DNA of 64,000 nucleotides from Pseudonocardia sp. HH130629-09 (GCF_001294645.1 NZ_CP011868.1:992001-1056000), one strand, 5' to 3'; shown: positions 16,346 through 26,383, numbered from the stretch's first letter. The notes: a model not told the origin generated them from the letters alone. Numbers and translations are program-made.

Positions 16346-17512
16346 TCACACGCCCGAGCGGGCGGCTGCCCGGCGCCGGACCACGGCGCCGAGCGCGGCA
16401 GCCGGCAGGTGCGCGGCGACGACCGCGAGCGCGGCGGGGGACACCGTGCCCCGCGCCAGCCCCAGCTCCACCGCGCAGTCGAACACCCGCTGGTGCCGTG
16501 CGGCGGCGCTGATCGCGGCGTCGAGGAACGCGGGGCGGGCCGCCAGCCGGGCGAGCGCACCGACGTGGCGGTGGTGCCGGGCGAAGGTCTGCTCCATGGC
16601 GGCGCGGTGGGCGGCGCCCGCGTCGTCACCGCGCAGCGCGCTGCGCCCGGCGAGGATCCCGGAGGCGACGGCGTCGAAGATCCCCTCGCCGGTCAGCGGG
16701 TTCACCTTCGCCGCGGCGTCACCGGCCAGCAGCACCCGTCCGTCGGGCTGGAACCGGGGCGCGGTCGACAGCGGGAGGTGGTGCGCGCGCAGCGTGGCCG
16801 GGTCGGGTTCCTGGCCGGGCAGCAGAGCGGCCAGCCGCTCCAGCAGCGACGCCCGGTTCCCGGCGCCGCGCTCGTCGAACACGCCGTAGCCGACGTTGGC
16901 GCCGCCGCCCGCGATCGGGAACGACCAGGCGTAGGCCGGGACGGCGCCGCCGGCGTACTCGATCGACAGCGTCCCCGGCTCGGCGGCCACCGGGGCGTAC
17001 CCGCGGATCGCCACCGCCGTCGACCACGGCGGCACGGCCGGCGCGCCGAGTGCGTGGCGGACCACCGAGTTCGCCCCGTCGGCGCCGATCACGACCCGGG
17101 CGGCGACGTCGTCGACCAGCACCCGGTCCCCGCGGGGGACGACGGTGCGGACCCGGTGGCGGCGCAGCTGCGCCCCGGCGGCGACGGCCGCGTCGACCAG
17201 CGCCGCGTCCAGCTCCCGGCGCGGGACCACCCGGTTCGGCCGGCGCGCGGTGCGGTGCACGACCCGGCCCGCCGGGGTGCGCAGGCGCAGTCGCGGTGCC
17301 GCGACGCCGAGCGTGCGGACCCCGGTGGAGCCCAGCTCGTCGAGCAGGTCGAACACCTCGGCCGCTATGCCGTCTCCGCAGGTCTTGTCGCGGGGGAAGG
17401 ACGCCGCGTCGAGCAGGAGCACCGACGCCGACGACCGCAGCCGCAACACGTTGAGCGCCGCGGCGCAGCCGGCGGGACCCGCCCCGACCACGACGACGTC
17501 GTAGGTGGACAT
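16346..17512 (-). CDS. Geranylgeranyl reductase family FAD-dependent oxidoreductase
   Basis: A 388-residue flavoprotein. It begins YDVVVVGAGPAGCAAAL (FAD Rossmann), has the family PxxYxWxFP-type motif as AYAWSFPIAGGGANVGYG near residue 200, and the GDAAAKVNPLTGEGI FAD motif near residue 265. Members reduce isoprenoid double bonds, for instance in menaquinone side chains (MenJ) or polyprenols. Its linkage with idi supports an isoprenoid substrate. The ATG at 17510-17512 places the Rossmann motif at residue 5; two upstream in-frame starts add an Arg-rich leader and are rejected. The MFS gene is divergent. Confidence 0.88.
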   Translation of the reverse strand: MSTYDVVVVGAGPAGCAAALNVLRLRSSASVLLLDAASFPRDKTCGDGIAAEVFDLLDELGSTGVRTLGVAAPRLRLRTPAGRVVHRTARRPNRVVPRRELDAALVDAAVAAGAQLRRHRVRTVVPRGDRVLVDDVAARVVIGADGANSVVRHALGAPAVPPWSTAVAIRGYAPVAAEPGTLSIEYAGGAVPAYAWSFPIAGGGANVGYGVFDERGAGNRASLLERLAALLPGQEPDPATLRAHHLPLSTAPRFQPDGRVLLAGDAAAKVNPLTGEGIFDAVASGILAGRSALRGDDAGAAHRAAMEQTFARHHRHVGALARLAARPAFLDAAISAAARHQRVFDCAVELGLARGTVSPAALAVVAAHLPAAALGAVVRRRAAARSGV

Positions 17513-17673
17513 GGCGCCATTGTCCCCCCGGCGCCGGGGGAAACGGTTCGCCATCGCCCCCCGGCCGTGGTCCACTCCCACACCGCCACCCCGTCGCCCG
17601 GCCGCGACGGGTGCCGGCGCCGTGCCGTCGGTGCCGTGGGTGGTGCGTCCGTCACGTCCACGAGGAGCACGTT

Positions 17674-19143
17674 GTGACCACCGAGCCGGCCCCCGACCGC
17701 GACACCGAGCGGCTGCCCGCCGGAGCCCTGCTGATCATCGGGCTGCTCGTCGGCTCGGCGTTCGTGATGATCCTGAACGAGACGATCATGAGCGTGGCGC
17801 TGCCCGCCCTTATCGCCGACCTGCGCGTCACCCCGGCGACCGCGCAGTGGCTGACCAGCGGATTCCTGCTGACGATGGCGGTGGTCATCCCGATCACGGG
17901 GTACCTGCTCGGGCGGTTCCCGCCGCGGTCGGTCTACCTCGCCTCCATGGGTCTGTTCAGCGTCGGGACCCTGCTGTGCGCGGTCGCGCCCGCGTTCGGG
18001 TTCCTGCTGGCCGGGCGGGTCGTGCAGGCCACCGGCACCGCGGTGATGGTCCCGCTGCTCATGACGACGATCCTGCGCCTGGTCCCGGCGAGCCGCCGCG
18101 GGCAGACGATGGGCACGATCTCGATCGTCATCGCGGTGGCGCCCGCGGTCGGCCCGACGCTGTCCGGGGTGATCCTCTCCGCGCTGGGCTGGCGCTGGAT
18201 GTTCTGGATCGTGCTGCCGATCGCCCTGGTCGCACTGGTCGCGGGTGCGCAGCGGCTGCGGGTCGAGGCGGAGACGACGCGGGCCACGCTCGACGTCGCC
18301 TCGGTCCTGATCTCGGCCGTCGCGTTCGCCGGGATCGTCTACGGGCTGTCCGCGATCGGCGAGTCCGCCGCCGGGGGCGCGCACACCGCGGTGCCGCCGT
18401 GGGTGCCGCTGGTGCTCGGAGCGGTGGCGCTCGCGGTGTTCGTGCACCGCCAGGTCCGCCTGCAGCGCGGCACCGGCACGGCCCCGCTGCTGGACCTGCG
18501 CCCGTTCACGGTCCGCCGGTACACGTTGTCGCTGGTCCTCGTCGCGACCGGGTTCATGTCGCTGTTCGGCGCGATCATCCTGCTGCCGCTCTACATCCAG
18601 GACGTGCTGGGTGACAGCGCGTTCGTCGCGGGCCTGGTGGTGCTGCCGGGCGGGCTGGTGATGGGGCTGCTGGGCCCGTTCGTCGGCCGCGCCTACGACC
18701 GGTTCGGCGCCCGTCCGCTGGTGCTGCCGGGCGCGGTGCTGCTCGCGGTCGTGATGTGGGGGTTCACCACCCTCGCCGCGACGACGCCGCTCTGGCTGGT
18801 CGTGGTGCTGCACGTGGGCCTGTCCGCGGCGCTGGCGCTGATGTTCACGCCACTGATGACCGACGCGCTGGGTTCGCTGCCGGGCGAGCTGTACTCGCAC
18901 GGCAGCGCCATACTCACCACGCTCCAGCAGGTCGCGGGCGCGGCGGGGACGGCGCTGTTCATCACCGTGATGACGCTGGCCGGGGCCGGGGCCGGGGCCG
19001 GGGCCGGGTCCGGTGTCGACGCGGCCGGGGTGCACGCGGCGTTCCTGGTCGCGGCGGTCGTATCCCTGGTGACGGTGGTCGTCGCGGTGGTCGCGTCCCG
19101 GCTGCCGGCCCCGGCGTCGGACCCGCAGGACGCCCGGGTCTGA
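17674..19143 (+). CDS. MFS transporter, DHA2 (EmrB/QacA) drug-efflux type
   Basis: A 489-residue polytopic protein with about 14 hydrophobic helices, the DHA2 number. Landmarks are the N-terminal MILNETIMSVALPALIADL (motif D1-like), TAQWLTSGFLLTMAVVIP, and GRVVQATGTAVMVPLLMTT in TM4/5 (antiporter motif C region). The GTG at 17674 follows GAGGAG by 7 bp and gives a short cytoplasmic N-terminus; an upstream ATG at 17611 adds a Cys/Arg/His leader unlike the family. Near the C-terminus an AGAGAGAG run is encoded by a tandem hexamer. It likely exports a hydrophobic compound or drug. No regulator is adjacent. Confidence 0.88.
   Translation: MTTEPAPDRDTERLPAGALLIIGLLVGSAFVMILNETIMSVALPALIADLRVTPATAQWLTSGFLLTMAVVIPITGYLLGRFPPRSVYLASMGLFSVGTLLCAVAPAFGFLLAGRVVQATGTAVMVPLLMTTILRLVPASRRGQTMGTISIVIAVAPAVGPTLSGVILSALGWRWMFWIVLPIALVALVAGAQRLRVEAETTRATLDVASVLISAVAFAGIVYGLSAIGESAAGGAHTAVPPWVPLVLGAVALAVFVHRQVRLQRGTGTAPLLDLRPFTVRRYTLSLVLVATGFMSLFGAIILLPLYIQDVLGDSAFVAGLVVLPGGLVMGLLGPFVGRAYDRFGARPLVLPGAVLLAVVMWGFTTLAATTPLWLVVVLHVGLSAALALMFTPLMTDALGSLPGELYSHGSAILTTLQQVAGAAGTALFITVMTLAGAGAGAGAGSGVDAAGVHAAFLVAAVVSLVTVVVAVVASRLPAPASDPQDARV
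18978..19013 (+). repeat. Tandem GGCCGG hexamer inside the MFS gene
   Basis: Five perfect GGCCGG units and a sixth variant (GTCCGG), coding for alternating Ala-Gly in a loop between helices of the transporter. Copy-number change by one unit would keep the frame. Confidence 0.85.
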
Positions 19144-19213
19144 GGCGGCCGGGCCGCCGCGTCGCTGAACACCCGGACCGTGACCGCGGGCGGACACCGG
19201 CGCGGGCCGGCGG

Positions 19214-20545
19214 TCAGCGGGTAGCGGCGCCCTCGGTGGTCCCCGCGGGTGCGGGGACGTCCGGGCCCGTCAGACCGTCGCGGGCGGTCTCGCGCAGCGC
19301 GAGCACCGACCCGACCGAGACCAGCGCGAGCAGCCCGATCACCGCCGACAGCACCCCGGTGCCGAAACCGGCGGCCTGCAGCGACGCGAACAGCACCGGC
19401 GACAGCCCCGCGCCCATCCCGGAGATCTGGTAGCCCAGCGAGACCCCGGTGTAGCGCGAGCCGGTGGAGAACATCTCCGAGTACAGGGCCGCGGACGGCC
19501 CGAACCAGGCCGCGTGCGTCACGCCCTGTCCGACCACCACGGCCAGGGTGAGCAGCACCGCCGAGCCGGTGTCGATCATGGGGAAGATCGCGACGCACCA
19601 CAGCCCGGTCGCGACCGCCACACCCAGGACGACCGGTCGGCGTCCGACCCGGTCCGACAGTGCGGAGAACCCGATGATGCCGACGATCGCGACCACCGAG
19701 GACAGGGTGATCGCGTTGAGCACGGTCTGACGCTCGAACCCGGCGCGCACGGCGTAGGAGATGAGGAAGGTGGTCAGCGTCCCCTGCGCGACGAAGGCCC
19801 CGAACCCCACGCCGACGGCGAGCAGCAGGTTGCGCGGGCGGGACAGCACCTCCAGCAGCGGCGCCCGGCGCGGCGCCGTCGGCCGGGCGGCGGCGGACGC
19901 GGCGAACACCGGGGTCTCGGTGACCGACAGCCGCACGAACAGCCCGATGCCCAGCAGCACCACGCTCAGCAGGAACGGGATCCGCCAGCCCCAGGTGAGG
20001 AACGCGTCCCCGGTCAGCGACGCCGACAGCGCCAGCACCAGCGTCGACAGCACCATGCCGCTCGGCGCGCCCGCGTTGGTGAAGCTCGCCCACAGCCCCC
20101 GCCGCGACGACGCGTGCTCGGCCGACATCAGGACCGCGCCGCCCCACTCCCCGCCGACCGCGACGCCCTGCACGACCCGCAGCACGATCAGCAGCACCGG
20201 TGCCAGCGCGCCGACCTGCGCGTAGGTCGGGAGCAGGCCGATCAGGGTGCTCGCCACCCCCATCAGCACCATGCTGATGACCAGCATCTTCTTGCGCCCG
20301 ACCCGGTCCCCGAAGTGGCCGAACACGATCCCGCCGAGTGGGCGGGCCAGGTAGCCGGTGGCCAGCGTGCCGAAGGCGGCGACGGTGCCGACCAGCGGGT
20401 CGAGGTCGGAGAAGAAGACCGCGTTGAACACGACGGCCGAGGCAGTCGCGTACAGCAGGAAGTCGTAGTACTCGATCAGGCTGCCGAGGTAGCTCGACAG
20501 GACCGCGCGCCGGCGCTGGGTCGGGGAGAACCGGGGGTGCGTCAT
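19214..20545 (-). CDS. MHS-family MFS symporter (aromatic/organic acid uptake candidate)
   Basis: A 443-residue 12-TM transporter of the metabolite:H+ symporter (MHS) group. It opens RRAVLSSYLGSLIEYYDFLLY, the diagnostic MHS start, and has GHFGDRVGRKKML between TM2 and TM3 and RVVQGVAVGGEWGGAVLM in TM4. Family members take up shikimate, citrate, proline/betaine or aromatic acids. It is divergent from the MarR gene with palindromic sites between, next to a CoA-dependent acid-degradation operon, so it probably imports the acid substrate, like CouT in Rhodococcus. Substrate is inferred from context. Confidence 0.88.
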   Translation of the reverse strand: MTHPRFSPTQRRRAVLSSYLGSLIEYYDFLLYATASAVVFNAVFFSDLDPLVGTVAAFGTLATGYLARPLGGIVFGHFGDRVGRKKMLVISMVLMGVASTLIGLLPTYAQVGALAPVLLIVLRVVQGVAVGGEWGGAVLMSAEHASSRRGLWASFTNAGAPSGMVLSTLVLALSASLTGDAFLTWGWRIPFLLSVVLLGIGLFVRLSVTETPVFAASAAARPTAPRRAPLLEVLSRPRNLLLAVGVGFGAFVAQGTLTTFLISYAVRAGFERQTVLNAITLSSVVAIVGIIGFSALSDRVGRRPVVLGVAVATGLWCVAIFPMIDTGSAVLLTLAVVVGQGVTHAAWFGPSAALYSEMFSTGSRYTGVSLGYQISGMGAGLSPVLFASLQAAGFGTGVLSAVIGLLALVSVGSVLALRETARDGLTGPDVPAPAGTTEGAATR

Positions 20546-20587
20546 CGCAGCTCCGTGCCTTCCGAGAGATGGAAAGCAGCTTTATAG

Positions 20588-20598
20588 CAAGTAACTTG
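20588..20598. promoter_or_regulatory. MarR-type operator candidate between symporter and marR-like gene
   Basis: CAAGTAACTTG is a perfect palindrome (5-bp arms around A) in the divergent promoter region, 43 bp from the symporter start. Together with the CTTGATATCAAG site upstream of the ligase it suggests one regulon controlled by the adjacent MarR protein. Confidence 0.5.
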
Positions 20599-20630
20599 TG
20601 ATTCGCGCCACGATCGTTAGGATCGCACAC

Positions 20631-21110
20631 GTGACGGATGCGGCGTCGGTACCGACGGGGACGCGGGGGCAGCGGCTGACCTACCTGGTCAAGCGCCTGC
20701 AGATGGCCGAGCGGGCCCGGATGGAGGAGGCGCTGCGCCCGCTGGGCGTGACGCTGGCCCAGTACACCGCGCTCAGCGTTCTGGAGCGCCGCGGCGGGCT
20801 GTCCTCGGCGCAGCTCGCGCGACGGCACTTCGTGACCCCGCAGGCGATGCAGCAGCTCGTCGCCGCGATGGAGCGCGACGGGATCGTCGAGCGCCGCCCG
20901 GACCCGGACAACCGCCGGATCCTGCAGGTCTGGCTCACCCCGCACGGCGACGCGACGTTGGCCCGCTGCCACACCGCGGCCGGGGTCGTCGAGCGCCGGA
21001 TGCTCGACGCGCTGGAGCCCGACCAGGCCGAGGTGTTCGCCGACGCCCTCGAACGGTGCCTCGCCGCACTGGCCGGTCGCGACGGGATCCCGCCGGACGG
21101 CGACGCTTGA
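20631..21110 (+). CDS. MarR-family transcriptional regulator (CouR-like by context)
   Basis: A 159-residue winged-helix regulator: LVKRLQMAERARMEEALRPL (dimer helix), LAQYTALSVLERRGGLSSAQ, recognition helix VTPQAMQQLVAAMERDGIVE, and the wing RRPDPDNRRILQVWLT. The GTG at 20631 begins TDAASVP and is preferred; a GTG at 20598 lies inside the operator palindrome. In cou-type pathways the MarR protein CouR represses the ligase operon and is released by the acyl-CoA product. Palindromes on both sides of this gene fit autoregulation plus control of the symporter and ligase operon. Confidence 0.85.
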   Translation: MTDAASVPTGTRGQRLTYLVKRLQMAERARMEEALRPLGVTLAQYTALSVLERRGGLSSAQLARRHFVTPQAMQQLVAAMERDGIVERRPDPDNRRILQVWLTPHGDATLARCHTAAGVVERRMLDALEPDQAEVFADALERCLAALAGRDGIPPDGDA

Positions 21111-21140
21111 CCCCATGGCAAGCACCTTGCTATCAACCTT

Positions 21141-21152
21141 CTTGATATCAAG
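21141..21152. promoter_or_regulatory. MarR-type operator candidate upstream of acyl-CoA ligase
   Basis: CTTGATATCAAG is a perfect 12-bp palindrome located 15 bp before the ligase start, extendable as TTCTTGATATCAAGGAA with one mismatch. The half-site CAAG/CTTG matches the palindrome at 20588-20598. A repressor bound here would block transcription initiation or elongation. Confidence 0.55.
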
Positions 21153-21167
21153 GAACGAGGGAGCCCC

Positions 21168-22680
21168 ATGAGCCCGATCACCGGTCCCGGCCTCGGGCTG
21201 GGCACCTGGCCCGCCCGCCGCGCGCGGATCAGCCCGTACGCCCCGGCCCTGTCCGACGGGCACCGGTCGGTCGACCACGCCGAGCTGGCCGAGCGCGCCG
21301 CCCGGATCGCGGGCGGCCTGGCGGAGCGGGGGGTCGGCCGGGGGGACCGGGTCGCCTGGATCGGGGTGAACGCCGTCGCCACCCTGGAGACCTGCTTCGC
21401 CGCCTGGCGGCTCGGCGCGGTCGCGGTCCCGCTGAACTTCCGCCTGGCCCCCGCCGAGATCGGCTACATGCTCGACGACTGCGGCGCGACGCTGCTCGTG
21501 CACGGCCCCGACGCCGACGACCTCGTCGCCGCGACCGCCCCACGGATCCCGGTCGTCCGCGGCGTCGAGGACCTGGCCCGCGGGCCCGCCCGCGACGACG
21601 CCGGTGCCGGTCTCGACGACCCGGCCGTGCTGCTCTACACCTCCGGCACCACCGGCCGTCCGAAGGCGGCGGTGCTGACCCACGGCAACCTGACCTGGAA
21701 CACGGTCAACCAGCTCGCCCACGTCGACGTCTGCTCCGACGAGCGCACGCTGTGCATCTCGCCGCTGTTCCACTGCGTCGGGCTCTCCCAGGTCACGCTG
21801 CCCACGCTGTTCAAGGGCGGCAGCGTCGAGCTCGTCGCCCGATTCGACCCGGTGGCTGTCCTCGACCGGATCGCCGACGCCCGGATCACCAGCTTCGCCG
21901 CCGTCCCGACGATGCTGCAGATGCTGTGCGAGTCCCCGGCATGGGAGCGGACCGACCTGTCGTCGCTGCGCACGGTGGTCTACGGCGGCTCCCCGGTGCA
22001 GGAGCGGGTCGCGCGGGCCTGGCTGGACCGCGGCGTCGCGCTGCAGCAGGGCTACGGGATGACCGAGGCCTCGCCCGGGGTGCACATGGCGACCCGCGAC
22101 GGAACGGCCGCGCACCCACCGACCTCGGTCGGGGTGCCGCACTTCTTCACCGACGTCGCCGTCGAGCGCGACGGCGAGCTCGTCCCCCTCGACGAGGAGC
22201 CCGGCGAGCTGCTGGTCCGCGGGCCGCACGTCAGGCCCGGGCTACTGGAACCGTCCGGACGGGACCGCGGCGTCGCGGCGGGGGGAGTGGTTCCGCACCG
22301 GTGACGTGCTCCGGGCCGGCGACGACGGCTGGGCGTTCGCCGTCGACCGGGTCAAGGACATGATCATCTCCGGCGGGGAGAACGTGTACCCGGCCGAGGT
22401 CGAGGCCGTCGCCGTCACCCACCCCGACATCGCCGACTGCGCCGTCGTCGGGGTCCCCGACCAGCGCTGGGGCGAGGTCGGCGCGGCCTGGGTGCAGCTG
22501 CGCCCAGGCGCTGACCTCGACGCAGACGCCGTGCGCGCACTGCTCGCCGGGCGGCTGGCCCGGTACAAGGTCCCGAAGTACGTGCGGTTCGTCGAGGAGC
22601 TGCCCCGCAACGCGTCCGGCAAGGTCCGGCGCGTCGACCTGCGTGCGGCCGCGGCCGCCGGGGAAGAGGTCACGTCGTGA
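21168..22680 (+). pseudogene. Acyl-CoA ligase (AMP-binding), frameshifted
   Basis: An ANL-superfamily acyl-CoA synthetase of about 504 residues, if the frame is restored. The P-loop LLYTSGTTGRPKAAVLTHGN, the A5 motif GYGMTEASPG and the C-terminal ISGGENVYPAEVE and NASGKVRR are all present, but the last two sit in a different frame. The shift is near 22236-22242, where CCCGGGCTACTGG needs one base fewer to read PGYWNRPDGTAASRRGEWF. It is either a real one-base insertion in a G run or an assembly error. It is first in the MarR-controlled operon and would activate the acid substrate (CouL-like role). The start ATG at 21168 follows GAGGGAG. Confidence 0.85.
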
Positions 22681-23453
22681 TGGGACTCCCGGAGTCGCTG
22701 ACGGTGGAGCGGCACGACGAGGTCGTCGTGCTGCGCCTGTCCCGGCCGCGCAAGCGCAACGCCCTCGACGACGCGACCGTGCTCGGCATCGAGGACTTCT
22801 TCGCCCGCCCGCCCGAGGGGGTGCGCGCCGTGGTCCTCGACGCCGAGGGCGACCACTTCTGCGCCGGGCTGGACCTGTCCGAGCTCGGCGACCGCGACGT
22901 CGTCGCGGCGATGGAGCACTCCCGGATGTGGCACCGCGCGTTCGCCCGGCTCGCCGAGGGACGGCTGCCGGTGGTCTCGGTGCTCAAGGGCGCCGTCGTC
23001 GGCGGCGGGCTGGAGCTGGCCTCGGCCACCCACCTGCGGGTCGCCGAGGACTCCACGTTCTACGCACTGCCCGAGGGCCAGCACGGCCTGTTCGTCGGCG
23101 GCGGCGGGTCGGTGCGGGTGCCGCGGCTCATCGGCGTGCACCGGATGACCGACATGATGCTGACCGGCCGTGTCCTCGACGCCGACGAGGGGCACACGCT
23201 GGGCCTGTCGCACTACCGCGCCGGGCCGGGGGAGGGGCTGGCCCGTGCCTGCGAACTGGCCCGCACCGTGGCCGGGAACTCCGCGATCACCAACGTCGCG
23301 GTGCTCCGGGCGCTGCCGCGGATCGCCGAGGCCTCCCCGGACCACGGCTTCATGATGGAGTCGCTGGTCGCCGCGGTGGCCTCGTCCAGTGCGGAGGCCC
23401 AGGAGCGGATGCGGGCCTTCCTCGACGGCCGCGGCGGCAAGGTGCGTCGGTGA
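22677..23453 (+). CDS. Enoyl-CoA hydratase/isomerase (crotonase) family protein
   Basis: A 258-residue crotonase-fold enzyme. The oxyanion-hole segments are HFCAGLDLSEL near residue 61 and LKGAVVGGGLELASATHLRV near residue 102; EDSTFYALPEGQHGLFVGGG carries an acidic residue in the expected catalytic loop. It hydrates or isomerises an acyl-CoA after the ligase step. GTG at 22677 overlaps the ligase stop as GTGA with AGAGG 7 bp upstream; ATG at 22680 is the alternative. The following gene again overlaps as GTGA. The reading frame is intact, unlike both neighbours. Confidence 0.88.
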   Translation: MMGLPESLTVERHDEVVVLRLSRPRKRNALDDATVLGIEDFFARPPEGVRAVVLDAEGDHFCAGLDLSELGDRDVVAAMEHSRMWHRAFARLAEGRLPVVSVLKGAVVGGGLELASATHLRVAEDSTFYALPEGQHGLFVGGGGSVRVPRLIGVHRMTDMMLTGRVLDADEGHTLGLSHYRAGPGEGLARACELARTVAGNSAITNVAVLRALPRIAEASPDHGFMMESLVAAVASSSAEAQERMRAFLDGRGGKVRR

Positions 23454-25395
23454 GCGAGCTGCTGCGCCCCGTCGCCGACGACGTCCGGGAGACCACGCAG
23501 ATCGGCCGGTTCGTCACCGCGGTCGAGCGCGAGCACGGCCTGGCCCTGCCCGACTACGCCGCGCTGCACCGCTGGTCGGTGGCCGAGCCCGAGGCGTTCT
23601 GGTCGGCGGTCGCGGCCCACCTCGGGGTGCGGTTCGACACCCCACCCCGGGCGGTGCTCGGGCGCCGGGAGATGCCGGGTGCCGAGTGGTTCCCCGGAGC
23701 GACCCTGAACTACGCCGCGCACGCCCTGGACGGGCCCGACGACCACACCGCCGTCGTCGCGTACTCCCAGACCCGCGACCGGGTCGAGCTGACCTGGGCG
23801 CAGCTGCGCGAGCAGGTCGCCCGCGCCCGCGCCGGGCTGCGCAGACTCGGTGTCGGCCGCGGCGACCGGGTCGCCGCCTACCTGCCGAACCTGTCCGAGA
23901 CGGTCGTCGCGTTCCTCGCGACGGCCTCGCTCGGCGCGGTCTGGACCGGCTGCGCACCCGAGTTCGGCGCGCGCAGCGTCCTCGACCGGTTCGGCCAGGT
24001 CGACCCGGTCGTGCTGCTCACCGTCGGCGGCTACGGCTGGGCCGGACGCGACGTCGACCGCCGCGACGAGGTCGCCGCCCTGCGCGCCGGGCTGCCCGGG
24101 GTGCGCCACGTCGTCGCCGTGCCCTACGGGCCGCACACCGTGCCCGAAGCCATGACCTGGGACGCACTGCTGGCCACCGACCCGGAGCCGGGCGCGGACC
24201 CGGTCCCGTTCGACCACCCGCTGTGCGTGCTGTTCTCCTCCGGCACCACCGGGCTGCCCAAGGCGATCGTGCACGGCCACGGCGGCATCCTGCTGGAGCA
24301 CCTCAAGAACCACGCCCTGAGCTGGGACCTCGGACCCGGCGACCGGATCCTCTGGTACTCCACGACCGCCTGGATGATGTGGAACGCGCTGGTCTCCGGG
24401 CTGCTGCGGCAGGCGTCGATCGTGCTGATCGACGGCAACCCCGCCCACCCCGACCTCGGCTGGCAGTGGCGCCTGGCTGCCGAGACCGGCGCGACGCTGC
24501 TGGGCGCGAGCCCCGGGTTCCTCATGGCCTCGCGCGCCGCGGGGCTGCGCCCGGCCGTCGAGCACGACCTGTCCGCGGTCCGCCAGATCGGCGCCGCGGG
24601 GAGCCCGCTGCCGCCGGAGGGCTACCGCTGGGTGACCGAGCAGTTCGGGCCGGACGTGCTGCTCAACGTGGGCAGCGGCGGGACCGACGTCTGCTCCGGC
24701 ATCGTGCAGGGGAGCCCGTTCCAGCCGGTGCGCTCCGGCGAGATCTCCGGGCCCTGCCTCGGGGTCGACGCCGCCGCGTTCGACGACGCGGGCCGCCCGG
24801 TCGTCGGCGAGCTCGGCGAGCTGGTCATCCGGGCCCCCATGCCGTCGATGCCGGTCGGCTTCTGGGGCGACCACGACGGCAGCCGCTACCGCGACACCTA
24901 CTTCGCCACCTGGCCCGGGGTGTGGCGGCACGGCGACTGGGTCCGCTTCTCCGCCGACGGCTCCGCGGTCGTCGCCGGCCGCTCCGACGCCACCCTCAAC
25001 CGGGGCGGCGTCCGGTTGGGGACGGCCGAGTTCTACCGCGTCGTGGAAGAGCTGCCCGAGGTCGAGGACTCGCTCGTCGTGCACCTGGAGGACCCCGCCG
25101 GCGGCAATGGCGAGCTGCTGCTGTTCGTGCAGCCCGCCGCCGACACCCCCTCGACGACGCCCTGGTCGCCCGCATCCGCACCGCGCTGCGCAGCGAGCTC
25201 ACCCCGCGCCACGTCCCGGACAGGGTCGAGGCGGTGCCGGTCGTGCCGCGCAACCGCACCGGCAAGAAGCTGGAGGTCCCCGTGAAACGGATCCTGCTCG
25301 GCGCGGTCGTCGACGACGTCGCCTCCCGCGACGTGCTCGCCGACCCCACCGCGCTCGACGCGTTCGTCCGCCTCGCCTCCGGGACACCGGCGTGA
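23450..25395 (+). pseudogene. Acetoacetyl-CoA synthetase-like ligase, frameshifted near the 3' end
   Basis: A roughly 648-residue AcsA/acetoacetyl-CoA-synthetase-like enzyme after frame correction. ANL motifs are LFSSGTTGLPKAIVHGHGG near residue 259 and the WYSTTAWMMWNALVSGL block typical of acetoacetyl-CoA synthetases. One C appears to be missing in ACACCCCCTCG at about 25143-25151: restoring it gives DTPLDDALVARIRTALR and the C-terminal RNRTGKKLEVPVKRIL. Without it the last 83 residues are lost, including the catalytic lysine region. The start GTG overlaps the crotonase stop as GTGA. It may act on a beta-keto acid of the same pathway; no cou gene I know of encodes this family, so its part is open. 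Confidence 0.8.
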
Positions 25396-26383
25396 GCGCG
25401 CCCGGGACCCCCGCCGGGACCGGCGACGGCACCGGCGAGGGCACCGGCGGGGCGGCCGGGATCGGCACCGTCGCCGTCGTGGGGACGGGCGTGATCGGCG
25501 TCGGCTGGACGGCGCTGTTCCTGTCCCGCGGCCTGCACGTGCGTGCCTTCGAGATCCCGCCCCGGGTGCCGAGGACCGGCTGCGCGTCGACCTCGCCGCG
25601 CTCGGCCCGTTCCCCGGCCACGACGGCCCGCTCCCGGTCGGCAACCTGACGTTCGCCGACAGCGCCGGTGCCGCCGCCGGGCCGGCCGGGTTCGTGCAGG
25701 AGAACGGCCCCGAGCGCGAGGACCTCAAGCACACCCTGTTCGGTGAGCTCGACGAGGCCGCCGCACCCGGTGTCGTGCTCGCCTCCAGCTCCTCGGGCCT
25801 GCTGCCGACGACGATCGCCCGCGGCGCGGCCCGGCACCCCGAGCGGGTGCTCGTCGGGCACCCGTTCCACCCGACCCAGGTCATCCCGCTGGTCGAGGTC
25901 GTCCCGGGCGAACGGACCGCGGAGGCCGCCGTGGACACCGCGACGGCCTTCTACACCGCGCTGGGCAAGCGACCGGTCCGGTTGCGGGCCGAGGTGCCGG
26001 GCCACCTGGCCAACCGGCTGCAGGCCGCGCTGTGGCAGGAGGCGTACTCGCTGGTCGAGCGGGGTGTCGCCACCGTCGCCGACGTCGACGCCGCCATCTC
26101 CCACGGCCCCGGCCTGCGCTGGGCGGTGCTCGGCCCGTTCGCCAACCAGCACCTGTCCGGCGGCCCCGGCGGGCTCGCACACATCCTGGAGCACCTCGGT
26201 CCGCCCACCGAGCGGTGGTGGCGCGACCTCGGACAGGTCACGCTCACCCCCGAGCTGGCCACGACCCTGGTCGACGGCGTCCACGCCGAGCTGGGCGACC
26301 TCGACGGCCCCGCGCTCGCCGCCCGCCGCGACGCCGTCCTCGCCGCGCTGCTCGAGGTCAAGTCCCGTACAGAGCTCCCCTGA
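25392..26383 (+). pseudogene. 3-Hydroxyacyl-CoA dehydrogenase, frameshifted
   Basis: About 330 residues after correction. The N-terminal part has a Gly/Thr-rich leader and the NAD-binding VAVVGTGVIGVGWTALFLSR; after about 25556-25567 the frame changes to AEDRLRVDLAALG and continues through SSSSGLLPTTIA, GHPFHPTQVIPLVEVVPG and RLQAALWQEAYSLVERGVA, the normal dehydrogenase order. One base seems to be missing around ATCCCGCCCC. The His of the GHPFHP motif is intact. The GTG start overlaps the preceding stop. It would oxidise the 3-hydroxyacyl-CoA to the 3-keto form (CouN-like role). The C-terminal region alone is open from 25694. Confidence 0.82.

Noticed and set aside
18693-22229. A 1,178-codon minus-strand frame crossing the MFS, symporter, MarR and ligase genes
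   Set aside because: It overlaps four genes with clear families and encodes low-complexity sequence.
22236-25567. Programmed frameshifts in the three acyl-CoA genes
   Set aside because: No slippery heptamer or downstream pseudoknot is apparent, and different shift directions in three unrelated families argue for errors or mutations.
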